A stretch of DNA of 11,589 nucleotides from an uncultured Clostridia bacterium (GCA_945936265.1 CAMETB010000036.1:1-11589); one strand, 5' to 3'; shown: positions 1 through 5,885, counted from the first letter of the stretch. Made by a program: numbers and translations. The notes: generated from the sequence alone by a model not told the origin.

Positions 1-577
1 TGCCTGCTGCCAAAGCGCGGTACAACTGTTCCTCGGTCATATCCTTTACCTCGTCTTCGGTAAAGAGTCCGTCATCAACGACAAGTTGCCTCATCTGTTC
101 CAGAGTTTTTGCCTCGATGGTATTGACAGCACCGATAATACCACTGTCGGCAAGCATTTTTTCAACATTGGCTTTAAGGTTCTCTCTGAGTTGTTCCGCG
201 TATTCGGAATTACCGGATACCGAAATTTTCACCTCATTCTTAGAATCGGTATTCTCTACCGATATTTCTCCTTTAACGAGATATCCTGCATCGGTTGCAA
301 GTTGCACCACAAGTTCGGTTGCTTCCTCGGGCGTTTTACCTATAAATGCTTCACCGGCAATAAGAATGCTTCCGTCATCGTTGAGTGCCGTCACAGACAC
401 AACCTTATTCTGATCATCAACCATAAACTCCACGCTGGGATTGATGTCAACCGTCATGCGTGTATAAGTACCTTCCGCAGGTTTCTTTTCGCTACCTGCA
501 CATGATACAATCTGAAAAGCGCTTCCAAGGATGAGAAGCATAACCAAAACTAATGATAAAAGCCTTTTTGCTTTCAT
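1..577 (-). CDS. Lipoprotein with RsgI-like middle (SEAL-type) domain, partial
   Basis: Seen: an open frame runs from ATG at 577 to the window edge (192 codons, C-terminus missing). AAGGAG lies 10 nt upstream. The N-terminus is a lipoprotein signal: basic MKAKR, a hydrophobic stretch to about residue 20, and lipobox I-V-S-C with Cys26. Residues 39-105 carry T-V-D-I-N-P-S-V-E, then L-N-D-D-G (65-69) and an A-x-D-A-G-Y-L helix end (95-100). Known: this pattern is typical of the extracytoplasmic middle domain of RsgI-type anti-sigma-I factors, where the N-P bond of the I-N-P-S motif is reported to be self-cleaved. Inference: this is a surface lipoprotein using that fold without the N-terminal anti-sigma domain or membrane helix of RsgI; its role is unknown. 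Residues 130-192 look helical and acidic, with E-x-x-x-D-M-T-E-E-Q-L. The signal peptide call is strong; the domain call is by eye. Confidence 0.8.
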   Translation of the reverse strand, partial: MKAKRLLSLVLVMLLILGSAFQIVSCAGSEKKPAEGTYTRMTVDINPSVEFMVDDQNKVVSVTALNDDGSILIAGEAFIGKTPEEATELVVQLATDAGYLVKGEISVENTDSKNEVKISVSGNSEYAEQLRENLKANVEKMLADSGIIGAVNTIEAKTLEQMRQLVVDDGLFTEDEVKDMTEEQLYRALAAG

Positions 578-587
578 GTTTTGTTTT

Positions 588-593
588 CTCCTT
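588..593 (-). promoter_or_regulatory. Ribosome binding site of the lipoprotein gene
   Basis: AAGGAG on the minus strand, 10 nt before the ATG at 577. It fixes the start at the codon that opens the lipoprotein signal. Confidence 0.75.
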
Positions 594-599
594 ATTTTC

Positions 600-628
600 A
601 AAATTGCGGTATTGTGCCCCGCAATTTT
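600..628. repeat. Perfect 10-bp inverted repeat at the lipoprotein transcription start
   Basis: Arms AAAATTGCGG (600-609) and CCGCAATTTT (619-628) with a 9-nt centre. It abuts the -10 box and covers the predicted start, so a DNA operator is more likely than a leader hairpin; either is inference. Confidence 0.6.
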
Positions 629-657
629 AATATAGCATGTTTTTCCGGTTTTTGCAA
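629..657 (-). promoter_or_regulatory. Sigma-A-like promoter of the lipoprotein gene
   Basis: Minus-strand TTGCAA (652-657), 17-bp spacer, TATATT (629-634), with TG one base before the -10 (extended -10). The start would fall near 622, inside the inverted repeat at 600-628. Confidence 0.6.
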
Positions 658-766
658 TATTACACCGTAAAAATTCAGAATTAGTTTCTTATGCTTTCAC
701 ACAGCTTTCACAAAAAATGTGCAGCTCAAAAGCATAATTTAACATATGTAAAACAGGTGTAAAATA

Positions 767-2107
767 TCAGTTCGCATCGTCAGCCGTTTTTTCTTCCATT
801 ACGCTCATATAAGTGGGGCGGATGATTTTGTCCGTGCAGATAAGTTCCTCTAGACGATGTGCGCTCCAGCCGACAATACGCGCAATAGCAAACATCGCCG
901 TATAAAGCTCCTTTGGAATACCTAGCATATCATACACAAAACCGCTGTAAAAATCGACATTTGGGCTGACTCCTTTATAAATATGCCTGTACTTTGCTAT
1001 CAATTCGGGCGCAAGTTCCTCTACATTTTTATAAAGTAAAAGATCATTCTCTCGTCCTTTCTCGACGGCGAGTTTTTCTACATAGTTTTTGAGCACCCGC
1101 TCTCTCGGGTCGGAAAGCGAATAGACTGCGTGCCCCATTCCGTAAACAAGCCCTTTTTTGTCAAAAGCTTCTCTGTTTATAATCTTTGTAAGATATGCAC
1201 CTACCTCGTCCTTGTCCGAATAATCGGATACATGCTTCCGTATATCCTCCATCATTTCCATTACTTTTATATTGGCTCCGCCGTGCTTAGGGCCTTTGAG
1301 TGAGGACATTGCCGCCGCCATTGTGGAGTATGTGTCCGAGCCTGAAGAAGTGATAACACGGGTTGTGAAAGTAGAATTGTTTCCGCCCCCGTGCTCCATA
1401 TGCAAAATAAGAACTGTATCGAGCACCTTTGCCTCAATCGGTGTGTATTTTTTGTCCGGGCGCAACATCATAAGAAAGTTTTCAGCCGTGGAGAGTGCAG
1501 GGTCGGGGCGATGGATTATCATACTGTCCATATTTTCGGAGTAATTGTATGCGTGATAGGCATAAACCGCAAGCAGCGGAAATTCGCCGATAAGTTGAAT
1601 ACATTGGCAAAGAGAGTTTGCAACGCTCGTATCACTTGCATTGTCGTCGTATGACGCCAAAGTCAGAATACTGCGCGTCATCGAGTTCATAATGTCCTTG
1701 CTCGGCGCTTTCATAATAACGTCCCTCGTAAAGTTGGCGGGAAGCGTTCTGCACTCGCCGATAAGGTTTTTGAAACGGGCGAGGTTATCGTCATCGGGCA
1801 TTTTTCCCGTAAGAAGCAGATAAGCGATTTTTTCATAGCCGAGTTCATTTTCGCCAAAACTGCCTATCAGGTCCTCCACGCGATACCCGCGGTACCAAAG
1901 TTCTCCGTCGCAGGAAATCTTTTTGCCGTTTTCAATTCTCGATGAAATAATTTTCGATATATTCGTAAGCCCGGCAAGGACTCCGTTACCGTTTTCGTCA
2001 CGTAGTCCCTTTTTTACGCCGTATTCTTCATAAAGAAGTGGCGATACGTAATCGTTGGCACGGCACACCGCTTCCTGCTCTTTAATGTAATCATTCGGTT
2101 TTATCAT
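767..2107 (-). CDS. gltA: Citrate synthase
   Basis: Condenses acetyl-CoA with oxaloacetate to citrate in the cytoplasm, the entry to the oxidative TCA branch and to 2-oxoglutarate/glutamate. The 446-aa protein has all active-site motifs: H239 in E-H-G-G-G, H275 in G-P-K-H-G-G-A-N, H326 in G-M-G-H-A-V-Y, D385 in N-V-D-F-Y-S-G and R410 in A-R-I-V-G-W. H275, H326 and D385 match the classical catalytic His/His/Asp triad. Length is usual for this clostridial type. Start ATG at 2107 has GAGGGG 4 nt upstream and lies inside the 3' end of the MarR gene (17-bp overlap), so translation is probably coupled. Methylcitrate synthase activity cannot be excluded from sequence, but no prpB/prpD neighbours are seen. 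No clear terminator follows. The symbol is gltA-like; citZ is the Bacillus equivalent. Confidence 0.95.
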   Translation of the reverse strand: MIKPNDYIKEQEAVCRANDYVSPLLYEEYGVKKGLRDENGNGVLAGLTNISKIISSRIENGKKISCDGELWYRGYRVEDLIGSFGENELGYEKIAYLLLTGKMPDDDNLARFKNLIGECRTLPANFTRDVIMKAPSKDIMNSMTRSILTLASYDDNASDTSVANSLCQCIQLIGEFPLLAVYAYHAYNYSENMDSMIIHRPDPALSTAENFLMMLRPDKKYTPIEAKVLDTVLILHMEHGGGNNSTFTTRVITSSGSDTYSTMAAAMSSLKGPKHGGANIKVMEMMEDIRKHVSDYSDKDEVGAYLTKIINREAFDKKGLVYGMGHAVYSLSDPRERVLKNYVEKLAVEKGRENDLLLYKNVEELAPELIAKYRHIYKGVSPNVDFYSGFVYDMLGIPKELYTAMFAIARIVGWSAHRLEELICTDKIIRPTYMSVMEEKTADDAN

Positions 2108-2600
2108 CTTGCCCCTCGGTATCTTCTTTTCCCGAAAACTCGTCGTTCATAACTTTTTCAAGTTTGTCTATCTCCTTCAAAAGCGATATCATATTGTCGT
2201 GTCCGAATTTTTCTATAACACGCGAATAATATTCGTCAAGAATCTTATCCTGCCTGTTCATTGACGCTATGCCGGATTCGGTTATGGTGATATAGGTTCC
2301 ATCGCTCCCGTCGCCGTCGTGCGACCATATGACAAGTCCTCTCTCTTTCAGATCCCCTACCATCTTTGATACAATGTGAATCGATATTCTCATCGCGTCC
2401 GAAAGGTCCCTCAGATACATTTTCCCTTGAGGATGCTCACACCCCGAAGACGCTTTGGTAATCGTGTGGAGCGCTATGTATTCCTGTATGGTGAGTTCCG
2501 TAAACAGATTTTGCGTACGACTTTTGTTCATAAGGTAGCGATGATATGTAAGTTCATACGCAAGTTTTTCTACATCGCTCTGTTCATTTCTGCTTTGCAT
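2091..2600 (-). CDS. MarR-family winged-helix regulator
   Basis: A 169-aa protein. Residues about 30-120 form a winged helix: a helical T-I-Q-E-Y-I-A-L-H stretch, M-Y-L-R-D-L-S-D-A-M-R-I-S as the first HTH helix, H-I-V-S-K-M-V-G-D-L-K-E-R-G-L as recognition helix, and a wing with S-H-D-G-D-G-S-D-G-T-Y-I-T-I-T. The C-terminal helices give the MarR dimer arm, and the tail is acidic (K-E-D-T-E-G-Q-D-D). I chose ATG 2600 over the in-frame ATG at 2621, because GGAGGTG (2605-2611) sits 6 nt upstream of 2600 while 2621 has no ribosome binding site and touches a hairpin. The gene is first in an operon with citrate synthase, so it plausibly regulates citrate synthesis and itself. Ligand unknown. Confidence 0.88.
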   Translation of the reverse strand: MQSRNEQSDVEKLAYELTYHRYLMNKSRTQNLFTELTIQEYIALHTITKASSGCEHPQGKMYLRDLSDAMRISIHIVSKMVGDLKERGLVIWSHDGDGSDGTYITITESGIASMNRQDKILDEYYSRVIEKFGHDNMISLLKEIDKLEKVMNDEFSGKEDTEGQDDKTE

Positions 2601-2604
2601 AAGG

Positions 2605-2611
2605 CACCTCC
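2605..2611 (-). promoter_or_regulatory. Ribosome binding site deciding the marR start
   Basis: GGAGGTG on the minus strand, its GGAGG core 6 nt before ATG 2600. It argues against the longer start at 2621. Confidence 0.75.
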
Positions 2612-2622
2612 ATACTGTCATG

Positions 2623-2647
2623 GGGAATCCGCATTTTGCGGACTCCC
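2623..2647 (-). promoter_or_regulatory. Leader hairpin before marR
   Basis: Arms of 11 bases (2637-2647 and 2623-2633) with a 3-nt loop. The single non-Watson-Crick position (2627/2643) is G-U in the minus-strand RNA but A-C in the opposite strand, which fits an RNA hairpin in the marR leader. No U-run follows, so it is not an ordinary terminator. Confidence 0.5.
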
Positions 2648-2667
2648 GAGTGACTTATATATAAAAT

Positions 2668-2706
2668 ATGAAGGTTTGTCTTTTCTGGTTTCAAGAAGAC
2701 CTTCAT
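2668..2706 (-). promoter_or_regulatory. 5'-proximal leader hairpin of the marR-gltA transcript
   Basis: ATGAAGGT (minus strand, 2706-2699) can pair with ACCTTCAT (2675-2668). An alternative inner stem is GTCTT (2700-2696) with AAGAC (2682-2678). It lies about 10 nt after the predicted transcription start. Function unknown. Confidence 0.4.
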
Positions 2707-2723
2707 AACTTGCATCGGTATAT

Positions 2724-2753
2724 ATTTTAGCACACGCAAACTTTAAGTGCCAA
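2724..2753 (-). promoter_or_regulatory. Promoter of the marR-citrate synthase operon
   Basis: Minus-strand TTGGCA (2748-2753), 18-bp spacer, TAAAAT (2724-2729), with TG one base before the -10. It lies 124 bp upstream of ATG 2600 and is almost fully covered by a CIRCE-like element. Confidence 0.6.
2727..2753. promoter_or_regulatory. CIRCE-like HrcA operator over the marR-gltA promoter
   Basis: TTAGCACAC (2727-2735), 9-nt spacer, AAGTGCCAA (2745-2753). The known CIRCE consensus is TTAGCACTC-N9-GAGTGCTAA; 15 of 18 arm positions match and the spacer length is exact. It covers both promoter boxes, as expected for HrcA repression. The link to heat-shock control is inference. Confidence 0.65.
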
Positions 2754-2778
2754 TTTCATGGCGTTTAGTTTTCGGTTC

Positions 2779-2859
2779 TTGCGGTTGCTGCGTGCACTGC
2801 TTTTGCACTTTATAAACCGCAAATGCGGCGTCGGGGAAACCCCGTTGCGTCGCATTCGC
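2779..2859. repeat. Nested, mutually exclusive inverted repeats between hsp20 and marR
   Basis: Pair 1: TTGCGGTT (2779-2786) with AACCGCAA (2815-2822), enclosing GTGCA/TGCAC (2792-2796/2804-2808). Pair 2: GCAAATGCG (2819-2827) with CGCATTCGC (2851-2859, one G-T mismatch), enclosing CGGGG-AAA-CCCCG (2832-2844). The pairs share bases 2819-2822, so they exclude each other. This lies just after the hsp20 stop and may end that transcript, but no U-run follows; it could also be a REP-like palindromic unit. Confidence 0.5.
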
Positions 2860-2867
2860 TTTTGATA

Positions 2868-3290
2868 TTATCCCTCAATCTGAATAAGGTTTTTCTGTTC
2901 AATCTGCGCGGTAGCAGGTACTTTCGGAATGAAGAGATGAAGAACTCCCTGCTCGAATTTAGCACGGATATCCTCCTGCTTTATCTGATCACCTACATAA
3001 AAACTACGCTTAAAGGAGCCGACAAAACGCTCGCGACGCAGATATTTGCCATTCGTTTCCGTATCACCATCTTTTTTCTGACCAACCGTTGCGCTGATTA
3101 TCAGATGTCCATCTTTGAGTTCGGCGCTCAGATCCTCGCGGTTTACGCCGGGCAAGTCGATGATAAGTTCGTACCCCTCATCGTTTTCCTTGATGTCCGT
3201 ATTCATCATACCGTCGGACGAACGGTTGCTGAACGCAGAATCAAAGACCTCATCAAACATACTTCTTGCAATAACATAAGGTGTTAACAT
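2868..3290 (-). CDS. Small heat-shock protein (Hsp20, alpha-crystallin domain)
   Basis: ATP-independent holdase that binds unfolding proteins in the cytoplasm as oligomers. The 140-aa protein starts M-L-T-P-Y-V-I-A-R. The alpha-crystallin domain spans about residues 30-122: M-N-T-D-I-K-E-N-D-E-G-Y-E-L first strands, D-L-P-G-V turn, and the hallmark G-V-L-H-L-F-I-P-K near the end. An I-Q-I at the C-terminus is the I-x-I tail that docks neighbouring subunits. I chose ATG 3290, not the in-frame ATG at 3323, because AAGGAG (3300-3305) lies 9 nt upstream and the extra residues (M-K-I-E-K-R-K-E-K) are outside the family pattern. The promoter overlaps a CIRCE element, so heat induction by HrcA release is likely. 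Confidence 0.93.
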   Translation of the reverse strand: MLTPYVIARSMFDEVFDSAFSNRSSDGMMNTDIKENDEGYELIIDLPGVNREDLSAELKDGHLIISATVGQKKDGDTETNGKYLRRERFVGSFKRSFYVGDQIKQEDIRAKFEQGVLHLFIPKVPATAQIEQKNLIQIEG

Positions 3291-3351
3291 AAAACATTTC
3301 TCCTTTCGTTTTTCAATTTTCACAATGCCTTGTGTTTTTCATTGCAAACTC

Positions 3352-3380
3352 ATTATAGCGCAGATTTTTAGCGCTGTCAA
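3352..3380 (-). promoter_or_regulatory. Perfect-consensus sigma-A promoter of hsp20
   Basis: Minus-strand TTGACA (3375-3380), 17-bp spacer, TATAAT (3352-3357). An exact match to consensus is typical of a strong promoter held down by a repressor, here the overlapping CIRCE element. Confidence 0.85.
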
Positions 3381-3394
3381 TAGGTAAGTGCTAA
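3368..3394. promoter_or_regulatory. CIRCE element (HrcA operator) of hsp20
   Basis: TTAGCGCTG (3368-3376), 9-nt spacer, AAGTGCTAA (3386-3394): 15 of 18 arm positions match CIRCE with the exact spacer. It overlaps the -35 box of the hsp20 promoter. HrcA itself is not in this window. Confidence 0.78.
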
Positions 3395-3420
3395 ATTATT
3401 ATCAAATTTTGATTATTATT
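3394..3420. promoter_or_regulatory. AT-rich palindrome upstream of lysR
   Basis: Core ATCAAA-T-TTTGAT (3401-3413) is a perfect dyad; extended outward, 11 of 13 positions per arm match. It is centred about 70 bp before the predicted lysR start, where LysR-type proteins usually bind, so it is a candidate autoregulatory site. Inference only; AT-richness makes chance palindromes common. Confidence 0.35.
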
Positions 3421-3443
3421 AAAAAGATTTTCTTATAAATCTA

Positions 3444-3472
3444 TTGCGCTTTCGGACAAGTTGTGATACAAT
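3444..3472 (+). promoter_or_regulatory. lysR promoter
   Basis: TTGCGC (3444-3449), 17-bp spacer, TACAAT (3467-3472). Divergent from the hsp20 promoter. AAGGAG (3494-3499) lies 11 nt before ATG 3511. Confidence 0.6.
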
Positions 3473-3510
3473 AAATTCGGAACGAAAAAATCAAAGGAGA
3501 ATTAAATTAT

Positions 3511-4419
3511 ATGAACACTTTTCAGTTAGAGTGCTTCCTTGCGGTTGCGGGCTCTTTAAGTTTCACAAAAGCCGCAAAGCGTCTTAATGTCACGCAGACT
3601 ACGATTACCAACCAGATAAAGTCGCTCGAGGACGAGCTTGAGGTACAACTTTTTATTCGCTCCACAAGAATGGTAGAGATAACCCCCGCGGGAAAAGAAT
3701 TTGTTACCGACGCAAAAAGTATGCTGAATATTGCAAATCAGGCAAAACTACGGTTTACAATACCTCCCGAAACGCAAATTGAGAGCATTTCCATCGGATG
3801 CGGCAGTTATCTTCAACTCCGCCTCCTTACCGAGATACTTAACCGCATGAATACGGAAATACGGAATTTCCATCCGCGGCTACAAGTCGTAGAGCGGGAG
3901 CAACTGTCCCACTTGCTCGACACGGATCAGGTAGATGTTGTATTCGATGTGCGGGAAGGCTGTGAGTTAAAGGGGAACATGAAATTCAAGGAAATTTCGC
4001 AAAGCGATATTGTCGGCGTTTGCCGTCGTAACGGTAAATTTCAAGAAAACGAGATTATTACAACGGACAAATTGCGCGAAGAATCTTTAATTTTCTCCAA
4101 TCCGATGGCGCTCTCTCCCGATATATCGAAACTTCAACAGCAACTTGTAGAGGGGCGCACTCCTTCAAACACGCACTTTGCCGCCTCATCGGAGTCATCG
4201 TTGGTTCTTGCGGGTGCCGGGATAGGAATTACGCTCCTGCCCGAAATTTATATTCCTGACGAAGCGCATTTACAGATAATACGCCTCGAAAACGCACCGA
4301 AATTCTCCTTCGGAATGTTTTATAAGTCATCCCTCGGCGACACCATCGTAAAAAAATTTGTCAAGGCCACCAAAGAATATTTCGACGAGAACATAAACGC
4401 ATTGCCGAATCCCTCATGA
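3511..4419 (+). CDS. LysR-type transcriptional regulator
   Basis: A 302-aa protein of standard LysR length. Residues 1-60 are the winged HTH: Q-L-E-C-F-L-A-V-A, S-F-T-K-A-A-K-R-L-N-V-T-Q, T-I-T-N-Q-I-K-S-L-E-D-E-L as recognition helix, then L-F-I-R-S and the wing. Residues about 60-85 form the linker helix. About 90-295 is the effector-binding domain, ending with the usual G-A-G-I-G-I-T-L-L-P-E. The effector is unknown. It sits between divergent hsp20 and the codirectional GH43 gene. The 148-bp gap before GH43 holds a separate promoter and dyad, so LysR may act on that promoter rather than be cotranscribed with the gene. No strong terminator follows it. Confidence 0.93.
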   Translation: MNTFQLECFLAVAGSLSFTKAAKRLNVTQTTITNQIKSLEDELEVQLFIRSTRMVEITPAGKEFVTDAKSMLNIANQAKLRFTIPPETQIESISIGCGSYLQLRLLTEILNRMNTEIRNFHPRLQVVEREQLSHLLDTDQVDVVFDVREGCELKGNMKFKEISQSDIVGVCRRNGKFQENEIITTDKLREESLIFSNPMALSPDISKLQQQLVEGRTPSNTHFAASSESSLVLAGAGIGITLLPEIYIPDEAHLQIIRLENAPKFSFGMFYKSSLGDTIVKKFVKATKEYFDENINALPNPS

Positions 4420-4486
4420 GAAAGGCTTTACTCAATTTCAAAGTTTTCGTGGATAATTTTTTCCTTTGTTTTCACACGATAATGTA

Positions 4487-4509
4487 CAGGTGTTTTTGAA
4501 AACCACTTG
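4487..4509. promoter_or_regulatory. Operator-like dyad overlapping the GH43 -35 box
   Basis: A 23-bp imperfect palindrome from CAGGTG to CACTTG centred at 4498, with 9 of 11 arm positions complementary. Its right end overlaps the -35 hexamer, a position suited to control of the GH43 gene. The cognate protein is not identified; LysR is one candidate. Confidence 0.4.
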
Positions 4510-4535
4510 TAATTCTTACACTGCTATGTTATAAT
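4507..4535 (+). promoter_or_regulatory. GH43 promoter
   Basis: TTGTAA (4507-4512), 17-bp spacer, TATAAT (4530-4535). GGAGG (4558-4562) lies 5 nt before ATG 4568. Confidence 0.7.
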
Positions 4536-4567
4536 TTTTCTGTAAACTTTTATAAACGGAGGCACTT

Positions 4568-5470
4568 ATGAAAATTGATATTAAAAATCCTTTGAGCACG
4601 GGGTGGTATGCCGATCCGGAGGCTCGTTTTTATGATGGCAAATACTATATTTATGTCACCCATTCATCTTCGTTTAACAATCAGCCAAACCAAAGCTGTT
4701 TTGTTTCCGAGGATCTTACAAATTGGGAGATAGTTGAGAATATAATAGATATGTCCGGCTTTCCTTGGGTGAAGGGGGCGGTCTGGGCTCCGACGGTGAT
4801 CGAGAAAAGCGGTAAGTACTACTATATTTTCGCATCTAACGATATTCCGCATATGAGTGAAAAGGGCGGGTTGGAAATTGCCGTTTCCGACTCTCCGACA
4901 GGGCCGTTTAAGGGATATCTCGGAAGACCCCTGGTAGGTGAGTTTCACAACGGCGCTCAACCGATAGACGCGCATTTGTTCAAGGATGACGACGGAGTTA
5001 TCTACCTTTTCTACGGCGGTTGGGGACATTGCAACATAGCAATTATGAATGACGATATGACTGGCTTTGTACCTTTTCCCGACGGAGAGATAGTCAAAGA
5101 AATAACCCCGCCCGACTACGTTGAAGGCCCGTGTATGTTCAAGCGTGGCGGAAAATATTACTTTATGTGGTCTGCCGGCGATTGGGGAAAAGGTGATTAC
5201 CATGTAAACACCGCGGTAGCCTCCCATCCGTACGGTCCGTTTGAAAACTGTCACACAATACTCTCTACGGGAGAGAGTAAATTTGCAAACGGCCCCGGGC
5301 ATAACGGATATTTATATTTACCGGAGCAGGATAAGTACCTTATCGTCTATCACAGGCACCAGAACGAATTTACGGATTACAACGCCCGCTTCATTTGCAT
5401 TGACAAAATGGATTTTGACAGCGACGGCAATATCCTGCCCGTAACGATGACAAAAAAGTGGTCGCTGTAA
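4568..5470 (+). CDS. Glycoside hydrolase family 43-like protein, cytoplasmic
   Basis: Predicted inverting glycosidase with a five-bladed beta-propeller, probably acting on arabino- or xylo-oligosaccharides after uptake, as no signal peptide is present. The 300-aa length is a single catalytic domain without accessory module. Candidate catalytic residues fit family 43: D16 in Y-A-D-P-E-A (general base), D134 in Q-P-I-D-A-H (pKa modulator) and E186 in Y-V-E-G-P-C-M-F (general acid). Blade repeats are visible as G-K-Y-Y-I-Y-V, G-K-Y-Y-Y-I-F-A-S, V-I-Y-L-F-Y-G-G and G-K-Y-Y-F-M-W-S. H245 in G-P-G-H-N-G may be the conserved metal-binding His. Substrate cannot be read from sequence; alpha-L-arabinofuranosidase or beta-xylosidase are the usual choices. 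The upstream LysR gene and dyad suggest inducible expression. Confidence 0.88.
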   Translation: MKIDIKNPLSTGWYADPEARFYDGKYYIYVTHSSSFNNQPNQSCFVSEDLTNWEIVENIIDMSGFPWVKGAVWAPTVIEKSGKYYYIFASNDIPHMSEKGGLEIAVSDSPTGPFKGYLGRPLVGEFHNGAQPIDAHLFKDDDGVIYLFYGGWGHCNIAIMNDDMTGFVPFPDGEIVKEITPPDYVEGPCMFKRGGKYYFMWSAGDWGKGDYHVNTAVASHPYGPFENCHTILSTGESKFANGPGHNGYLYLPEQDKYLIVYHRHQNEFTDYNARFICIDKMDFDSDGNILPVTMTKKWSL

Positions 5471-5542
5471 AAAAGCACGACTGCGTATGAATCCGCTTAT
5501 ACGCCATCGTTGATTGCATCACCGTACACAAGTATATAATCT

Positions 5543-5575
5543 AAAGAGCCGACCTTAAAAAGCCGACTCTTTTTT
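5543..5575 (+). terminator. Intrinsic terminator after GH43
   Basis: AAAGAG/CTCTTT arms with an imperfect GC inner stem (two mismatches), followed by a run of T to 5575. Weaker than others in this window but placed 72 bp after the stop. Confidence 0.55.
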
Positions 5576-5649
5576 CTATGAAAATGATTTTCCAAATCAA
5601 ACATATGTAAAAAGGCGGTACAAATTTCTGCTTTTTCACATAAAAAGTA

Positions 5650-5677
5650 TTGATTTTTCTGCAAAACATGGTATAAT
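5650..5677 (+). promoter_or_regulatory. Promoter of a very short transcription unit
   Basis: TTGATT (5650-5655), 16-bp spacer, consensus TATAAT (5672-5677). Start expected near 5684, only about 70 nt before a strong terminator. Confidence 0.6.
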
Positions 5678-5683
5678 GATAAT

Positions 5684-5753
5684 GCTTACTGAAGGATTAT
5701 TATATCCTCTGAAGTTGCCCGATAAGTGTTGGTAGCGCTTATCGGGCTTTTTT
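5684..5753 (+). ncRNA. Candidate small RNA of about 70 nt (unknown)
   Basis: The stretch between the promoter at 5650-5677 and the terminator ending at 5753. It contains a small hairpin AGGAT (5693-5697)/ATCCT (5704-5708) with a 6-nt loop, CTGAAG repeated directly at 5689 and 5709, and the terminator hairpin. I do not recognise a known RNA family. A 17-codon frame from ATG 5682 would be almost leaderless and has no ribosome binding site, so I do not call it. It may instead be a regulatory leader that normally terminates before the ORFs downstream. Confidence 0.4.
5717..5753 (+). terminator. Strong intrinsic terminator
   Basis: A 12-bp stem GCCCGATAAGTG (5717-5728)/CGCTTATCGGGC (5736-5747) with one G-T mismatch, a 7-nt loop and six T (5748-5753). 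Confidence 0.85.
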
Positions 5754-5883
5754 AGTCTTGCCCTAAAATCTCAGTCTCGTCATCCATAATCACAATTTCT
5801 AATGGCTTACCATCTATTGTGGCGTTTTTCAATAAAGCGTCAAATGACTCATATTCAAACATCAAGAGGTACTTGTTTATCAC
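5752..5883 (-). CDS. Short ORF of unknown function, possibly a gene fragment
   Basis: An open frame of 43 codons from GTG 5883, or 36 from ATG 5862, ending at TAA inside the T-run of the plus-strand terminator. The composition is protein-like: Y-E-S-F-D-A-L-L-K, then D-G-K-P-L-E-I-V-I-M-D-D-E-T-E-I. No ribosome binding site is visible at either start, and a TAA precedes the GTG. It faces away from the ORF at 5886 with no promoter space between them. I do not recognise the family; it may be the tail of a gene whose start was lost. Confidence 0.3.
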   Translation of the reverse strand: MINKYLLMFEYESFDALLKNATIDGKPLEIVIMDDETEILGQD

Positions 5884-5885
5884 TT

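Noticed and set aside
86..505. Open frame of 139 aa on the plus strand
   Set aside because: It is antisense to the lipoprotein gene, which has a signal peptide, promoter and ribosome binding site; the plus frame has none of these.
700..766. Possible terminator after citrate synthase
   Set aside because: AGCT and CACA/TGTG arms can form a weak interrupted hairpin, but no T-run follows on the minus strand.
2823..3287. 154-codon plus-strand frame over hsp20
   Set aside because: Antisense shadow of the Hsp20 gene, with low-complexity translation and no start signals.
4664..5302. 212-codon minus-strand frame inside the GH43 gene
   Set aside because: The GH43 frame has family motifs, a promoter and a ribosome binding site; the antisense frame has no recognisable domain.
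5682..5735. 17-codon leaderless ORF in the small transcription unit
   Set aside because: No ribosome binding site, stop codon inside the terminator stem, and no recognisable peptide pattern.
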